A stretch of DNA of 64,000 nucleotides from Acidimicrobiia bacterium (GTDB taxonomy: Bacteria > Actinomycetota > Acidimicrobiia > IMCC26256 > PALSA-555), in assembly GCA_040881685.1 (NCBI GenBank), contig JBBECS010000016.1, positions 62,001-126,000 on the forward strand. Reading direction: 5' to 3'. Every line of letters starts with the position of its first letter. Within the stretch, counting starts at the first letter, position 1. Under the pieces are notes generated by a model. It had not been told where the DNA came from, ran no database searches, and saw only the letters and a list, made by a program, of their open reading frames with translations. This document shows positions 17,333 through 26,712 of this stretch, piece after piece. A program made the position numbers and the translations under genes.

Positions 17333-18406
17333 CTAGCCCGCAGCGCCCCGACCTCGCCGCAGGCCGCGTGCGTTCTCGATGTCCGACGTGTCACACCGAG
17401 ATGGCGCGTTGATCGGGTTGCACCGCAATGTGCGCTGGTTCGGAAGGCGTACGACGTAATCCGAGATCGTGACGTCCGGCACGGGATAGTCGGTGCTCAC
17501 GATCTGCGCACCGCTGTGGATGGCGGCGTCACTCCGAGACTGGTCTTCGGCACGCACTTCGACGCCGTCGGCGTCGGCTCTCGTGCGGACGATGAAGCCC
17601 TTCTCAACCAAGCGACGGATCTCGGCTTCCACCGGTTGGTCGTGCTCGATGAACGCCGCCGATGGTGCGTTCTCATAGGCCGGCACGAACATGGCCCGCC
17701 CCTCGAGGGACGGGTTGCCGTCGAGGTACTCCCGTCGCAGCGCGATGCGGTTGAGCACGACCACGAACTTGCCCCGCACCGCGTCGAGGGTCGGCCAACC
17801 TTTGTTCACGACTGCCTCACGCAACGTGGATTCGTTGCCACGCACGTCGTCGGGCGTCACGAGATCGTCCGGATGGAGCACCGACCGCACCGCCTTGTCG
17901 AGTCGGTTGAACGCGCGCTCGTCCCACGCGTCGCGCACCGGGTCGAACACGGGACTCGGGTCCTTGGGCTCCAGCAGGATGACGATCGGGATGTGGCCGG
18001 GATGCTGGTCAGACCAACGTCTCAGCCGCCGCAGGCACGCCGCGAGCGGACTGCAGTTCGAACGGTCGTCGAAGTACGGGTCGTGCCCCACGCTGAATCC
18101 GTCGGTGTTCGAGATGTCGAGCTCGACGCTGCGGATCCCCTGCTCGTCGAGCTGCACCTCGAGCTCCGGGTGCGCGTAGTTGCTCCACGCACCGGGGACG
18201 CCCGACGACGGGCGTCGGTGGTAGCTGTTGTGCGTGCCCAGGACCTGCACCTGGTTCAGGCGCAGCACGTCGTCAAGGGGATACGGACCGCGGCGTCGTA
18301 CCGGCGTCGATGTGCTCGAGCTACACGCCGCGACCAGCGCGAGCGCCAGCACCGCCCCCCGTCGGCAGCGCCACCGCTTCAAGTGATGCCACCCCTTGCC
18401 AGACAA
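17333..18406 (-). CDS. Lipoprotein, calcium-dependent PI-PLC-like phosphodiesterase
   Basis: 357 residues. A basic n-region, hydrophobic stretch and lipobox LVAAC (Cys 28) indicate an exported lipoprotein. The mature part has QVLGTHNSYH and SVELDISN...VGHDP, the catalytic His-containing pieces of the PI-PLC-C1-like TIM-barrel phosphodiesterases, and TDYPV near the end. Start is a TTG at 18406; no better start was found that keeps the signal sequence. Probably hydrolyses phosphodiesters outside the membrane; the substrate is unknown. Confidence 0.8.
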   Translation of the reverse strand: MSGKGWHHLKRWRCRRGAVLALALVAACSSSTSTPVRRRGPYPLDDVLRLNQVQVLGTHNSYHRRPSSGVPGAWSNYAHPELEVQLDEQGIRSVELDISNTDGFSVGHDPYFDDRSNCSPLAACLRRLRRWSDQHPGHIPIVILLEPKDPSPVFDPVRDAWDERAFNRLDKAVRSVLHPDDLVTPDDVRGNESTLREAVVNKGWPTLDAVRGKFVVVLNRIALRREYLDGNPSLEGRAMFVPAYENAPSAAFIEHDQPVEAEIRRLVEKGFIVRTRADADGVEVRAEDQSRSDAAIHSGAQIVSTDYPVPDVTISDYVVRLPNQRTLRCNPINAPSRCDTSDIENARGLRRGRGAAG

Positions 18407-18619
18407 TCCGATCCTTCGGCCGCGCCCGAACGTAGTCGCGGCAACCCGCCGATCTGCGCCGCCTACTGGATGAGCGTGGTCTCCTCGACTTGATCATCCG
18501 CGCATTGATCGACCGGACCATGCCCTCGATGTTGGTCCCTGCGGCTCCCAAGTCAGGTGGCGTCGGCCATCATTGCGCGCGCCGTCGCCGCGTTGCCGAG
18601 CATGGAACACTGAGCCCTG

Positions 18620-19318
18620 ATGCCGTCGGAACCGCTGCCGTTGCTCGCCAGCGGGCGCGACGGTGACGTCTTCGAGTTCGGACCTGGGTTGGTGCTCCGA
18701 CGGCCGCGCGACGGTCGCAACATCGAGCACGAGGCCCGCATCATGGAGCACGTCGGCGCCTTGGGGTTCCCGGTACCGAAGATCCGCGAGGTCCACGCGA
18801 ATGGCACGGAGATCGTGATGGAGCGCATCGACGGCGGCAACATGCTCGACGTCATCTCCCGCCGTCCCTGGACACTCGCACGCCACGCGAAGGTGCTCGC
18901 CGACCTGCATCGCCGGCTGCACGACCTCCACGCGCCGAGCTGGCTCCCTCAGCACCCCGGTGGTGGCGATCGCATCGTGCACCTCGACCTCCATCCGCTC
19001 AACGTTCTCTACGGGCCGAGCGGCCCGGTGCTCATCGACTGGCCGAACGCGCAGCGCGGGCATCCCGAGACCGATCTTGCCCAGACGTGGCTCATCGTGG
19101 CGGCATCCGACACCTCCGACCAGGGTTTCGTTGCCCGGCTCGGCGCGCCGCTCCAGCGCTACTTCGCGTCCCGAGTGATCCGCGAGTTCGACCGACACAC
19201 GATCGTGCCCTTCCTCCGACCCGTCGCCGAAGAACGGGCCAAGGATCGCAACGTTCGCCCCGGCGAGGTCGACGCGATGTTCCGCATCGTCGAGCGCGAA
19301 GAGCGCCGGCTGCGCTGA
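18620..19318 (+). CDS. APH-type small kinase-like phosphotransferase
   Basis: 232 residues of the aminoglycoside/choline kinase-like fold. The catalytic loop HLDLHPLNVLY (H-x-D-x4-N) and the metal Asp in VLIDWPNA are intact, and IVMERIDGGNML gives the hinge. Shorter than typical APH enzymes (about 300 residues) with an abbreviated N-lobe. Substrate unknown; resistance is not implied by the sequence. Confidence 0.75.
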   Translation: MPSEPLPLLASGRDGDVFEFGPGLVLRRPRDGRNIEHEARIMEHVGALGFPVPKIREVHANGTEIVMERIDGGNMLDVISRRPWTLARHAKVLADLHRRLHDLHAPSWLPQHPGGGDRIVHLDLHPLNVLYGPSGPVLIDWPNAQRGHPETDLAQTWLIVAASDTSDQGFVARLGAPLQRYFASRVIREFDRHTIVPFLRPVAEERAKDRNVRPGEVDAMFRIVEREERRLR

Positions 19319-19387
19319 CGCACTCGCGCTACTGATCTGCTCCCACGACCGCGGACAGGTGCCGTCGCCGACCTCTAGGGTTGCCGT

Positions 19388-22300
19388 GTGGCGGCGGGCG
19401 GCGATCGGGCTACGGGAGGTTCGGGCCTCGTCGCGATTCTCTTCACCGACCTGGTGGGGTCCACCGAGCTCGCCACCAAGCAGGGCGACGTGGCCGCCGA
19501 TGCCCTACGCCGCGACCACTTCTCCCACCTGCGTGAGGCACTGGCTTCCACGGGTGGCATCGAGATCAAGACCATCGGCGACGCATTGATGGCGTCGTTC
19601 GCGAGCGCGTCCGACGCGCTCGGCGGCGCGGTCGCGATGCAGCGCGCCGTGGAACGCCACAACCGGCGGCTCACCGACGGCGCCCTCGAGATGCGCGTCG
19701 GCGTGAGTGTGGGGGACGCGGCGTACGAGGACGGCGACTGGTTCGGCACGCCCGTGGTGGAGGCGTCTCGTCTGTGCGCGGCCGCAGCAGGCGGTCAGAT
19801 ACTCGTCAGTGACCTCGTGCGTGCGCTCGCGGGCACGCGCCACGAAATCGCGCTCGAGACGCTCGGGCCGCGCGAGCTCAAGGGCCTCACCGAGCCGCTC
19901 GTCGTGTGCGAAGCGGTCTGGGAGCGGAGCGGTTCCGAAGTCACCGTGCCGCTGCCGGCGTTCCTGGAAGTGGCGGCGTCGTTCCCGTTCTCGGGTCGTA
20001 GCACTGAGCTCGAGCGGGTCACCACGCTATGGAAGGAGAGCGCCGAGGGCTCCCGACGCGTGGTGCTGGTATCGGGAGAGCCGGGCATCGGCAAGACGCG
20101 CCTCATCACCGAGCTGTGCCTCACCGCGCACGATCGCGGCGCAACCGTGCTGTGGGGCCGCTGCGACGAGGAGCTCGGGATCCCCTACGAGCCGTTCGCC
20201 GAAGCGCTGCGCCAGTACATCGCCTCGGTGGCACCCGAGCGGCTGCGCGCCGAGGTCGGTCCCCTGGGCGGCGAGCTCACGCGCATCGTGCCCGACCTTG
20301 CGGCACGCGTGCCCGGTCTCGCCGAGCCGCTCCAAGGTGAGCCCGAAGCGGAGCGCCACCGCCTGTTCGAGAGCGTGGTCGATCTGCTCGGAGAGATGTC
20401 GGTTGCCGCGCCGATCATCCTCGTGCTCGACGACGTGCACTGGGCCGACAAGCCCTCGCTCCTCCTGCTCCGCCACCTCCTGCGCGCCAACGCGCCGCTG
20501 CGACTGCTGGTGATCGCCACGTACCGCGACACCGACCTCGACCGCTCGCACCCGCTCAGCGACGTGCTCGCCGACCTGCGCCGCGAGGCGGGCGTCGAAC
20601 GGCTCGATCTCCACGGTCTCGACGCCGACGACGTGAGCGCGCTGATGACCGCGACCGCCGGCCACGAGCTCGGCGAGGACGCGCTCGCACTTGCCCAGGC
20701 ACTCGTCGACGAGACCGAAGGCAACCCGTTCTTCGTCGGCGAGGTCCTGTTGCACCTCGCCGAGACGGGCGCCATCGTGCAGCGCGACGGCCGCTGGACC
20801 ACCAACGTCGCGCTCGGCGACATGAGCATCCCGGAGGGGATCCGCGAAGTCGTCGGGCGTCGCCTGTCGCGCTTGTCGGAGACGGCCAACCAGGCGCTCG
20901 TGCTCGGCGCGGTGATCGGACCGACCTTCGACATCCCGACGATCCAGGGCGCCGATGGCCCCACGGGAGAAGAGCTCTTCGACGCGCTCGACGAAGCCAC
21001 GCGTGCCGCGATCATCCGGGAGGTCCCAGGAGTGGTCGGGCAGTACTCGTTCTCGCACGCGTTGATGCGCGCGGCGCTCTACGAGGAGCTCACCACCACC
21101 CAGCGGGTTCGCATGCACTTGCGCGTCGGTCAGGCGATCGAGGCGCGCCACGCCGCCAACATCGAAGATCACCTCGACGAGCTCGCGCATCACTACGGCG
21201 AAGGCGCGCTCGCCGGTGATGCGACCAAGGCAGTCGACTACGCACGGCGGGCCGGCGAGCGGGCAATGTCCGAGCTCGCGTTCGAGGCGGCAGCCCGCCA
21301 CTTCGAGCGCGCGCTCGGCTCGACCGAGCTGCTCGAGTCACCCGATCCGGTGGCGCGCTGCGACCTGCTGATCACCTGGGCTCGTTCGCTCGCGGCCGGC
21401 GGCGACGACCGGCGCGCCAACGTCCGCAACCAGGCCGCAGATGCCGCGCGTAATCTCGATGATCCGGAACGCTTCGCGACGGCCGTGGTGTCAATCACTG
21501 AGCACTCGATGAACTCGTCGCGGATGGGTTTCGCCGACGACGAGTTCGTCGCGCTGCTCGAAGAGGCCCTCGAGCGCCTTCCGGAGGAGCCGTCGCCGAT
21601 CCGCGCGCAGATCCTCTCGACCCTCGCGATGGAGCTGCAATGGACCCCGCAGTCCGAGCGCCGTCGCGCGCTTGCACGCGAAGCCCTCGAGATGGCCCGC
21701 GCAACGCAGGACGCGCAGGCGCTCACACTCGCGTTGGCGCGCGGTTGGACCCTGGTGGACGGGTCGCGCCCCTTCTGGGGCGAGCTCGAACTCTTGCTCG
21801 ACGAAGCCGAGACCATTGCAACCGCGACCGACAACGCATCGGCGGCCGTGTATGTGCATCGCGTGAAGGCGTTTGCGGCTGGCGTCCGTGGTGACCGGGC
21901 TGAGATGGATCGCCGCCTCACCTTGGCGCGTCCGATCGCTGAGCGGCTGCGAGAGCCCGCGCAGCGTGCATACCTGCTGAGCGACGAAACGTGCTCGGAA
22001 GCGTTTGCCGGGAACCTCGAGCGTGCCGAGGCGCTCGCGCTCGAATGCGCGGAAGCGACGCGCGTCGCCGACTTCCCCGACGACGTGATCATGGCCGTGC
22101 TCGGCGCGCAGCTCTACATGATTCGGTTGTGTCAGGGCCGCGTCGGTGAGTTGACCGAGCTGCTCGCCCAGCGAGTGGTGGAATCACCCGGCGCGCCCGT
22201 ATGGCGGGTGGCGCTCGCGGGTGCGCTCGTTGAGAGCGACCGGGTCGATGAAGCCCGTCCGCACTTCCATGCCCTGGCCGACGACGACTGCGCCGGGACT

Positions 22301-22723
22301 CCGCCCGACATCACGTTTCCCGTCGTGGTGTGTGGCCTGGGGCGAATCTCGTACCGGATCAAGCCCGACGCCGCGATCGTGCGCTCGATCTACGAGCATC
22401 TTGCGCCCTTCAGCGGCTACTTCAACTGGACGGGCGGCACGATCGCCGACGCCAACGACCTCGGACTCGCAATGGCTGCCGCCACCTTGGGTGACGACGA
22501 CGCTGCCGACACGCACTTCGCGAAGGCGATCGAGCTGTGCGAGCGCGCTGGCGCGCGCGCATACGAAGCACGGTGCACGCTCGACTGGGCCCGCGTGCTC
22601 GACGGCCGGGGCGACGCCGAGCGGGCACGCCCGCTCGCCGAGCACGCGCTCGCGCTCGGCACCGAGCTGGGCATGGACGGTCCGTCAGGTGTCGTCCCCC
22701 GGGCGAGTGCCCTTCTCGCCTGA
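19388..22723 (+). CDS. Class III nucleotide cyclase-like/AAA ATPase/TPR regulator
   Basis: 1111 residues in three parts. Residues about 13-175 are a class III cyclase domain (FTDLVGST metal Asp 21, K61, metal Asp 65, TLGPRELKG). The transition-state Asn position is Val 124 while Arg 128 remains, so activity may be weak or lost. Residues about 205-560 form an AAA/STAND-type ATPase (Walker A GEPGIGKTR at 230-238, Walker B ILVLDDVHWAD). The rest is helical TPR-like repeats. There is no LuxR-type DNA-binding tail. Such proteins are signalling switches; GTG start. Confidence 0.85.
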   Translation: MAAGGDRATGGSGLVAILFTDLVGSTELATKQGDVAADALRRDHFSHLREALASTGGIEIKTIGDALMASFASASDALGGAVAMQRAVERHNRRLTDGALEMRVGVSVGDAAYEDGDWFGTPVVEASRLCAAAAGGQILVSDLVRALAGTRHEIALETLGPRELKGLTEPLVVCEAVWERSGSEVTVPLPAFLEVAASFPFSGRSTELERVTTLWKESAEGSRRVVLVSGEPGIGKTRLITELCLTAHDRGATVLWGRCDEELGIPYEPFAEALRQYIASVAPERLRAEVGPLGGELTRIVPDLAARVPGLAEPLQGEPEAERHRLFESVVDLLGEMSVAAPIILVLDDVHWADKPSLLLLRHLLRANAPLRLLVIATYRDTDLDRSHPLSDVLADLRREAGVERLDLHGLDADDVSALMTATAGHELGEDALALAQALVDETEGNPFFVGEVLLHLAETGAIVQRDGRWTTNVALGDMSIPEGIREVVGRRLSRLSETANQALVLGAVIGPTFDIPTIQGADGPTGEELFDALDEATRAAIIREVPGVVGQYSFSHALMRAALYEELTTTQRVRMHLRVGQAIEARHAANIEDHLDELAHHYGEGALAGDATKAVDYARRAGERAMSELAFEAAARHFERALGSTELLESPDPVARCDLLITWARSLAAGGDDRRANVRNQAADAARNLDDPERFATAVVSITEHSMNSSRMGFADDEFVALLEEALERLPEEPSPIRAQILSTLAMELQWTPQSERRRALAREALEMARATQDAQALTLALARGWTLVDGSRPFWGELELLLDEAETIATATDNASAAVYVHRVKAFAAGVRGDRAEMDRRLTLARPIAERLREPAQRAYLLSDETCSEAFAGNLERAEALALECAEATRVADFPDDVIMAVLGAQLYMIRLCQGRVGELTELLAQRVVESPGAPVWRVALAGALVESDRVDEARPHFHALADDDCAGTPPDITFPVVVCGLGRISYRIKPDAAIVRSIYEHLAPFSGYFNWTGGTIADANDLGLAMAAATLGDDDAADTHFAKAIELCERAGARAYEARCTLDWARVLDGRGDAERARPLAEHALALGTELGMDGPSGVVPRASALLA

Positions 22724-22868
22724 CGGTGGTGTATCGTCGAGTCGTTCGCTGCTCTTGGGGAGCGACGCCGAGTTCGAGTTCTGTGGCCTGGACCCAGCTC
22801 TCGACTTGAGCCCTTCGCCTCTTCCCTGAGTCCAGGTGCTGGACGGTGCAGGAAGAGGTGGGGCACTG

Positions 22869-23624
22869 ATGAACCGTCGAATCCGCGTGTGTGTCGGGCG
22901 CGCGACCACGTCGATGGTGGTGCTGTCGCTCGGGTTGGTTGGAGCGTTCGCGACTCCTGCGGGGGCATCGGACAAGAGCGCGGCTAAGAAGTTGTTACTC
23001 ACGAAAGCCGACGTGGGCAGCGGGTACGACTCGCAGCCAGTTCTGGCCGGTGCTCCGGCCTCGGCTGGCGCCGAGGACTCGGCTCGGGTCGCGCTCGCCC
23101 AGTGTGTCGGCACGCCGGTACCGGATCCGACGGATCGGGTGGTCACCGCCGACGTCGCGGGTCTGCAGTTCGACAGCCCGGCAGAACTGGTTCCCGATGA
23201 GCTGCATCCGAAGGAGAGCATCTCCTCGATTGTGACGATCTTGAAGACCAAGGCCATGGCTGCTGCGGATTTTGCGTTCGCCTCGGATCCGCAGTTCCCG
23301 AGTTGTTTCGCGCAGCTGAACATCGCCGCCAACCCACTCAATTCGGCGGTGACGGCGGAGCCGGTCCCGGTCAAGCGCTACGGAAGCTCCACCGCTGCTT
23401 TCCGGGTGTCCTTCATCGCCCAGACTTCATTCGGGCCAACCCCGGGCACGCTTGTGTTCGTGGCGATCCGGCAGGGCCGCGCCGAGATCCTCGTGATCTT
23501 CGGCACCCTCGGTCAAAGCCGCGGCTTTGATCCAGCCGAGACGAGCGTGATCGCCTTCGACCAGACGAAGATGTACGAGATCCTCGACAAGCTCAAGCCC
23601 CGCCTCAAGCGCGCGCCGAAATAG
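22869..23624 (+). CDS. Secreted protein of unknown function
   Basis: 251 residues with a Sec signal peptide (MNRRIRV basic start, hydrophobic core, cleavage near AGASDKS). The mature part is a single domain ending DKLKPRLKRAPK. I do not recognise a family. ATG 22869 is chosen over the upstream ATG because it begins the signal sequence. A 3' fragment nearly identical to the last 14 codons recurs at 30582-30626 inside the attachment-site array, so a relative of this gene once sat there. Confidence 0.65.
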   Translation: MNRRIRVCVGRATTSMVVLSLGLVGAFATPAGASDKSAAKKLLLTKADVGSGYDSQPVLAGAPASAGAEDSARVALAQCVGTPVPDPTDRVVTADVAGLQFDSPAELVPDELHPKESISSIVTILKTKAMAAADFAFASDPQFPSCFAQLNIAANPLNSAVTAEPVPVKRYGSSTAAFRVSFIAQTSFGPTPGTLVFVAIRQGRAEILVIFGTLGQSRGFDPAETSVIAFDQTKMYEILDKLKPRLKRAPK

Positions 23625-23940
23625 ACCGAGCGGCGACTTCGGCAAGGAAGCGAACTGACGTGCGGGTCGCAGTCGGGTCGGGTGGGTGCTCGCGGTGACG
23701 ATCGCGGTCGTTGTCGGTGTCGTCGCACCTTTGGGGGCTGTCGACAAGAAGGGTCGGGTCACCGACTTTCTGGCAGCTGCGGGGCACCGGCTGACCTGCC
23801 TCTCTGCCTTGAGCAAGCTGTGCTCAGGGCACCTTCCCGACGAGGAAAGGTCGCGCTGCGTGTGACGCGGAGTTCGTTGGCAAACCGTCGGCGCGCTCGA
23901 CGGGACCCATCTCCAAAGTGTGCCCTGACCAGCAAGAATG
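23625..23940. other. Intergenic; right-end-type arm next to first att copy
   Basis: No convincing gene. From about 23866 the sequence GCGTGTGACGCGGAGTTC, then GTTGGCAAACC, then a GACCAGCA-type string before the att core matches the segment left of the att copy at 26958. So this side also carries an element end, not plain chromosome, which hints at a further decayed unit to the left. Confidence 0.5.
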
Positions 23941-23983
23941 TGAGGCGGCGGCGGGAATCGAACCCGCGTCCAGGGTTTTGCAG
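23941..23983 (-). repeat. att copy 1: tRNA-Cys 3' fragment
   Basis: Copy of the CCA-to-anticodon-loop half of the tRNA-Cys gene at 35261-35335, same orientation, with one G missing near its CCA end. The 5' half of a tRNA is absent, so it cannot be a working tRNA. Together with the copies at 26958, 29666, 32687 and the tRNA itself it forms a ladder of direct repeats expected from site-specific integration at a tRNA 3' end. Confidence 0.85.
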
Positions 23984-24113
23984 GCGGAATGCAACCGTCC
24001 AGGCCATGCACCTGAGTCACGTTCTGGCTGATCAGCTCACTGCGACTGTCTATCCAGTATGCCTCAGCGCGCCTGAGCATCGGCGTGTTCGTTGGCAAAC
24101 CGTTGGCAAGTTC
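23984..24113. repeat. Conserved arm right of att copy 1
   Basis: About 125 bp that are strongly conserved after copies 1, 2 and 3, including GTTCTGGCTGATCAGCTC, AGTATGCCTCAGCGCGCCTG and a terminal doublet GTTGGCAAACC/GTTGGCAA. Paired short direct repeats at this distance from a core site are typical of arm-type sites for tyrosine recombinases (inference). Confidence 0.7.
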
Positions 24114-24236
24114 CGACACGTCGCGCCGAGCCTCACAAGGTCGAGCGCTGGATTGTCTGTGCGAGAGTCCGCTCCCGCCAGCCTTGGGGGAAGATGGGGA
24201 GCGGCATGATCGTCGTCACCGTTGGGGAGGGACTGG

Positions 24237-24749
24237 ATGAGTTTCACGACTCGGGAATGGTGGGCGCTGATCCACGGGATGGGATTCGGCGCACTCTTCC
24301 TGCTGGCGTTCGCGGGTGGGTTCGCTGGTCTCTACAGCTTGCGCCCCGATCTCGTGACGGCCGCGGGGGTGCAAGAGCGCATGCGCCGGCTGAGGTTCGG
24401 TGTCGTCGCGATGGCCGCGGCCGCGTGGGGCACGGTGATCACCGGTTCTTGGGTCGTATACCCGTGGTACCGGGAGGACATTCCATCCAGTCCGAGGTCC
24501 ACGCTGTTAGCCGACGCCTCGACGGCCGATTGGCATGACTTCGGAATGGAATGGAAGGAACACATCGCCTGGATCAGCCCGATCCTGGCCACGGCGGTGG
24601 CGTTCATCGTCGTGTACTACGGGACGAACCTGATCCGTCACGATCGGGTCCGCCGCACCGCGATGACGCTGTTCGTGCTGTCGTTTGCGTGTGCGCTCGT
24701 CGCGGGCGCCTTTGGTGCCTTCATCACCAAGGTCGCACCAGTCAAGTGA
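24237..24749 (+). CDS. Four-span membrane protein, unknown
   Basis: 170 residues with four predicted membrane segments (ALIHGMGFGALFLLAFAGGF, VAMAAAAWGTVITGSW, ISPILATAVAFIVVYYG, MTLFVLSFACALVAGAFG). His residues lie in the first span and in EHIAW before the third, which would suit metal or haem binding but is not proof. ATG 24237 is preferred over TTG 24222 because GGGAGGGA lies just upstream. First gene of the unit between att copies 1 and 2; probably co-transcribed with the next gene. Confidence 0.6.
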   Translation: MSFTTREWWALIHGMGFGALFLLAFAGGFAGLYSLRPDLVTAAGVQERMRRLRFGVVAMAAAAWGTVITGSWVVYPWYREDIPSSPRSTLLADASTADWHDFGMEWKEHIAWISPILATAVAFIVVYYGTNLIRHDRVRRTAMTLFVLSFACALVAGAFGAFITKVAPVK

Positions 24750-24780
24750 TCGCGCCGGCCGAATTTCAGGAGGAGCTTCG

Positions 24781-25158
24781 ATGACCACCAAGTCGCCAAG
24801 TGGCGCTGCGGGCGCCGCGTTGACGGGGATCGAGTTCGAGGACAAGCCCGAAGGCCCGATTTCGGCGGCGATCATCGCGGCCGGCATCGGCGCGCTCGCA
24901 TTGGGCATCTTCACGACACTTGCCGAGGCCAGCGAGTCGATCGCCAAGTTCTTCGAGTGGAGCGTGCGCGTCGGTCCGCTCTCGGGCAAGACGATCTCCG
25001 CCGTCATCGTCTGGCTGATCGCCTGGACGGTGCTGTACGTGTGGCTCAGGGCGAAAGCGTACGAAAGCCGCCGGGCGCTCACCATCGCGCTTGTGCTGGT
25101 GGCGCTCGGGCTCATCGGTACGTTCCCGACGTTCTTCCAGGCGTTCATACCCGACTGA
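24781..25158 (+). CDS. Small membrane protein, unknown
   Basis: 125 residues with three hydrophobic segments (AAIIAAGIGALALGIFTTLA, AVIVWLIAWTVLYVWL, IALVLVALGLIGTFPTFF). A good AGGAGG site precedes ATG 24781. 31 bp after the four-span protein, so the pair is likely one operon and perhaps one membrane complex. No family recognised. Confidence 0.6.
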   Translation: MTTKSPSGAAGAALTGIEFEDKPEGPISAAIIAAGIGALALGIFTTLAEASESIAKFFEWSVRVGPLSGKTISAVIVWLIAWTVLYVWLRAKAYESRRALTIALVLVALGLIGTFPTFFQAFIPD

Positions 25159-25196
25159 GTCGCGCCGGGTCCGCATGAAGATCGCTCGGTGATCGT

Positions 25197-26357
25197 CTAC
25201 GCGACGAGCTTGAATGCCCCGATCGCCGCGCCCACGCCGAGCAGCCAGACCGTGCTCGGGTTCCAACGCACGAGGACCAGCACTGCCGCGATGCCGATTC
25301 CCACGGTGATCACGTCGGGGAACGCAGCCCGGGCGAGGACGAGGGTCACACCTGCCATCAGCCCGAGTGACGCGGCGTTGACCCCGTCGAGCGCGGGACG
25401 GACCCAGGGGGTGTTCCGAGCCCACCCGACGATGCGGGTCAACAGCGCGACGAAGACGAACGACGGTAAGAAGATCCCGACGGTCGCGACGACAGCTCCT
25501 GGGAGGCCCGAGACTTGGAAGCCCAGGAACGTAGCCGTCGTGAACACCGGTCCGGGAGTGATCTGCCCGATCGCGACCGCGTCGAGGAGCTCCTGCTTGG
25601 TCACCCATCCGAGGTGCTGCACCAGGTCGCGCTGCAAGAACGCGAGCAGCACATAACCGCTGCCGTAGAGCACGCTGCCGATCTTGAGGAACACGAAGAA
25701 GAGCCGCGCGAGCTCCGGGTCCACAGTCGTTCGGGCACGCGCGACGAGGACTCCAAGGCCGCCGGGCGCGACGAGGAGCGCGCCGAGGAGTGCAGTCGAC
25801 CCCCCTGGAGGTTTCGCCCGCCACGCACTGACGAGGATGCCGCCAAACGCGCCGGCCGCGAGCAGTAACAGCTCGTTGACACCGACCAAGTAGAGCGCCA
25901 TGACCGCGGCCGTGGTCGTTCCCAGCGCGAGTGTCTTGATCGCGGTGCGGGCCAGTCCCCACAGGGCCTGGCCGATGATCGCCATGACGACCGGCAGCAC
26001 CCCGTAGCTCAAGTCGACGAATGCGGCCGAACGCCCGTACTCGGAATAGAGCCACGCGAGGCCGGTCACAATGACCGCTGCAGGCAAGATGAACGCAACC
26101 CCCGCGACCACCAGACCCCGGGCGCCGGCTCGGCGCGCGCCCAAGTGGATCGCGAGCTCGGTCGAGTTCGGGCCCGGAATCAGGTTCGTCGCACCCACGA
26201 GATCGAGGAACTCTTGGTCGTCGACCCAGCCGCGCTGCTCGACGACCTCGCGCCGCATCATCGCGACGTGCGCCGCAGGACCACCGAACGCGGTCAACCC
26301 CAACCGAGCGAACAGGCACCCGACCTCCGCGACACGGCTTCGATCGGCCCGATCCAC
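25197..26357 (-). CDS. chrA: ChrA-type chromate ion transporter
   Basis: 386 residues with two CHR domains. The first has LGLTAFGGPAAHVAMMRREVVE and NLIPGPNSTE; the second has GQITPGPVFTTATFLGF. About ten membrane spans. Long-chain CHR proteins export chromate by proton antiport, although many homologues are untested. GTG start at 26357. Divergent from a PadR regulator with a palindrome between them, a common arrangement for self-contained resistance cassettes. Confidence 0.87.
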   Translation of the reverse strand: MDRADRSRVAEVGCLFARLGLTAFGGPAAHVAMMRREVVEQRGWVDDQEFLDLVGATNLIPGPNSTELAIHLGARRAGARGLVVAGVAFILPAAVIVTGLAWLYSEYGRSAAFVDLSYGVLPVVMAIIGQALWGLARTAIKTLALGTTTAAVMALYLVGVNELLLLAAGAFGGILVSAWRAKPPGGSTALLGALLVAPGGLGVLVARARTTVDPELARLFFVFLKIGSVLYGSGYVLLAFLQRDLVQHLGWVTKQELLDAVAIGQITPGPVFTTATFLGFQVSGLPGAVVATVGIFLPSFVFVALLTRIVGWARNTPWVRPALDGVNAASLGLMAGVTLVLARAAFPDVITVGIGIAAVLVLVRWNPSTVWLLGVGAAIGAFKLVA

Positions 26358-26364
26358 CCCCGGA

Positions 26365-26397
26365 CGATATCGGTTTCCGATATCGTTCTGCGATATC
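26365..26397. promoter_or_regulatory. Probable PadR operator between chrA and padR
   Basis: A 9-bp inverted repeat CGATATCGG (26365-26373) and CCGATATCG (26377-26385), separated by TTT, followed by a third CGATATC at 26391-26397. It lies within 10 bp of the chrA start and 20-50 bp of the PadR start, so bound repressor would cover both promoters. The AT-containing repeats stand out in this GC-rich DNA. Confidence 0.65.
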
Positions 26398-26415
26398 AGC
26401 AGTTACCATCAGAGC

Positions 26416-26712
26416 GTGCGGGAGTTCACGCGTGGCGCGGTGCGACTCCACATCCTCCACCACGCCGCCCGGCACGATGTCCACGGCGCGTGGATGCGGA
26501 CCGAGCTCGCGCATCATGGCCATCGCATCAGCCCCGGAACCCTCTATCCAACCCTTCACCGCATGGAATACGAAGGACTGCTGCGATCACGCCCCGTCGT
26601 CGTCGACGGCCGCGCCCGCCGCGTTTACCGAGCCACTGCACGCGGTCGGCGAGCCCTCGAGCAGTCTCTCGCCGCTCTGCGTGAGCTCGCTACCGAACTG
26701 CTCGAATCCTGA
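26416..26712 (+). CDS. PadR-family transcriptional regulator
   Basis: 98 residues of a winged-helix PadR protein: LHILHHAARHDVHGAWMRTEL, then HGHRISPGTLYPTLHRMEYEGL (recognition helix) and RRVYRATARGRRALEQSL. GTG 26416 gives the standard short form. It lies divergently next to chrA and probably represses both (inference). A neighbouring hypothetical promoter site supports this. Confidence 0.85.
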   Translation: MREFTRGAVRLHILHHAARHDVHGAWMRTELAHHGHRISPGTLYPTLHRMEYEGLLRSRPVVVDGRARRVYRATARGRRALEQSLAALRELATELLES

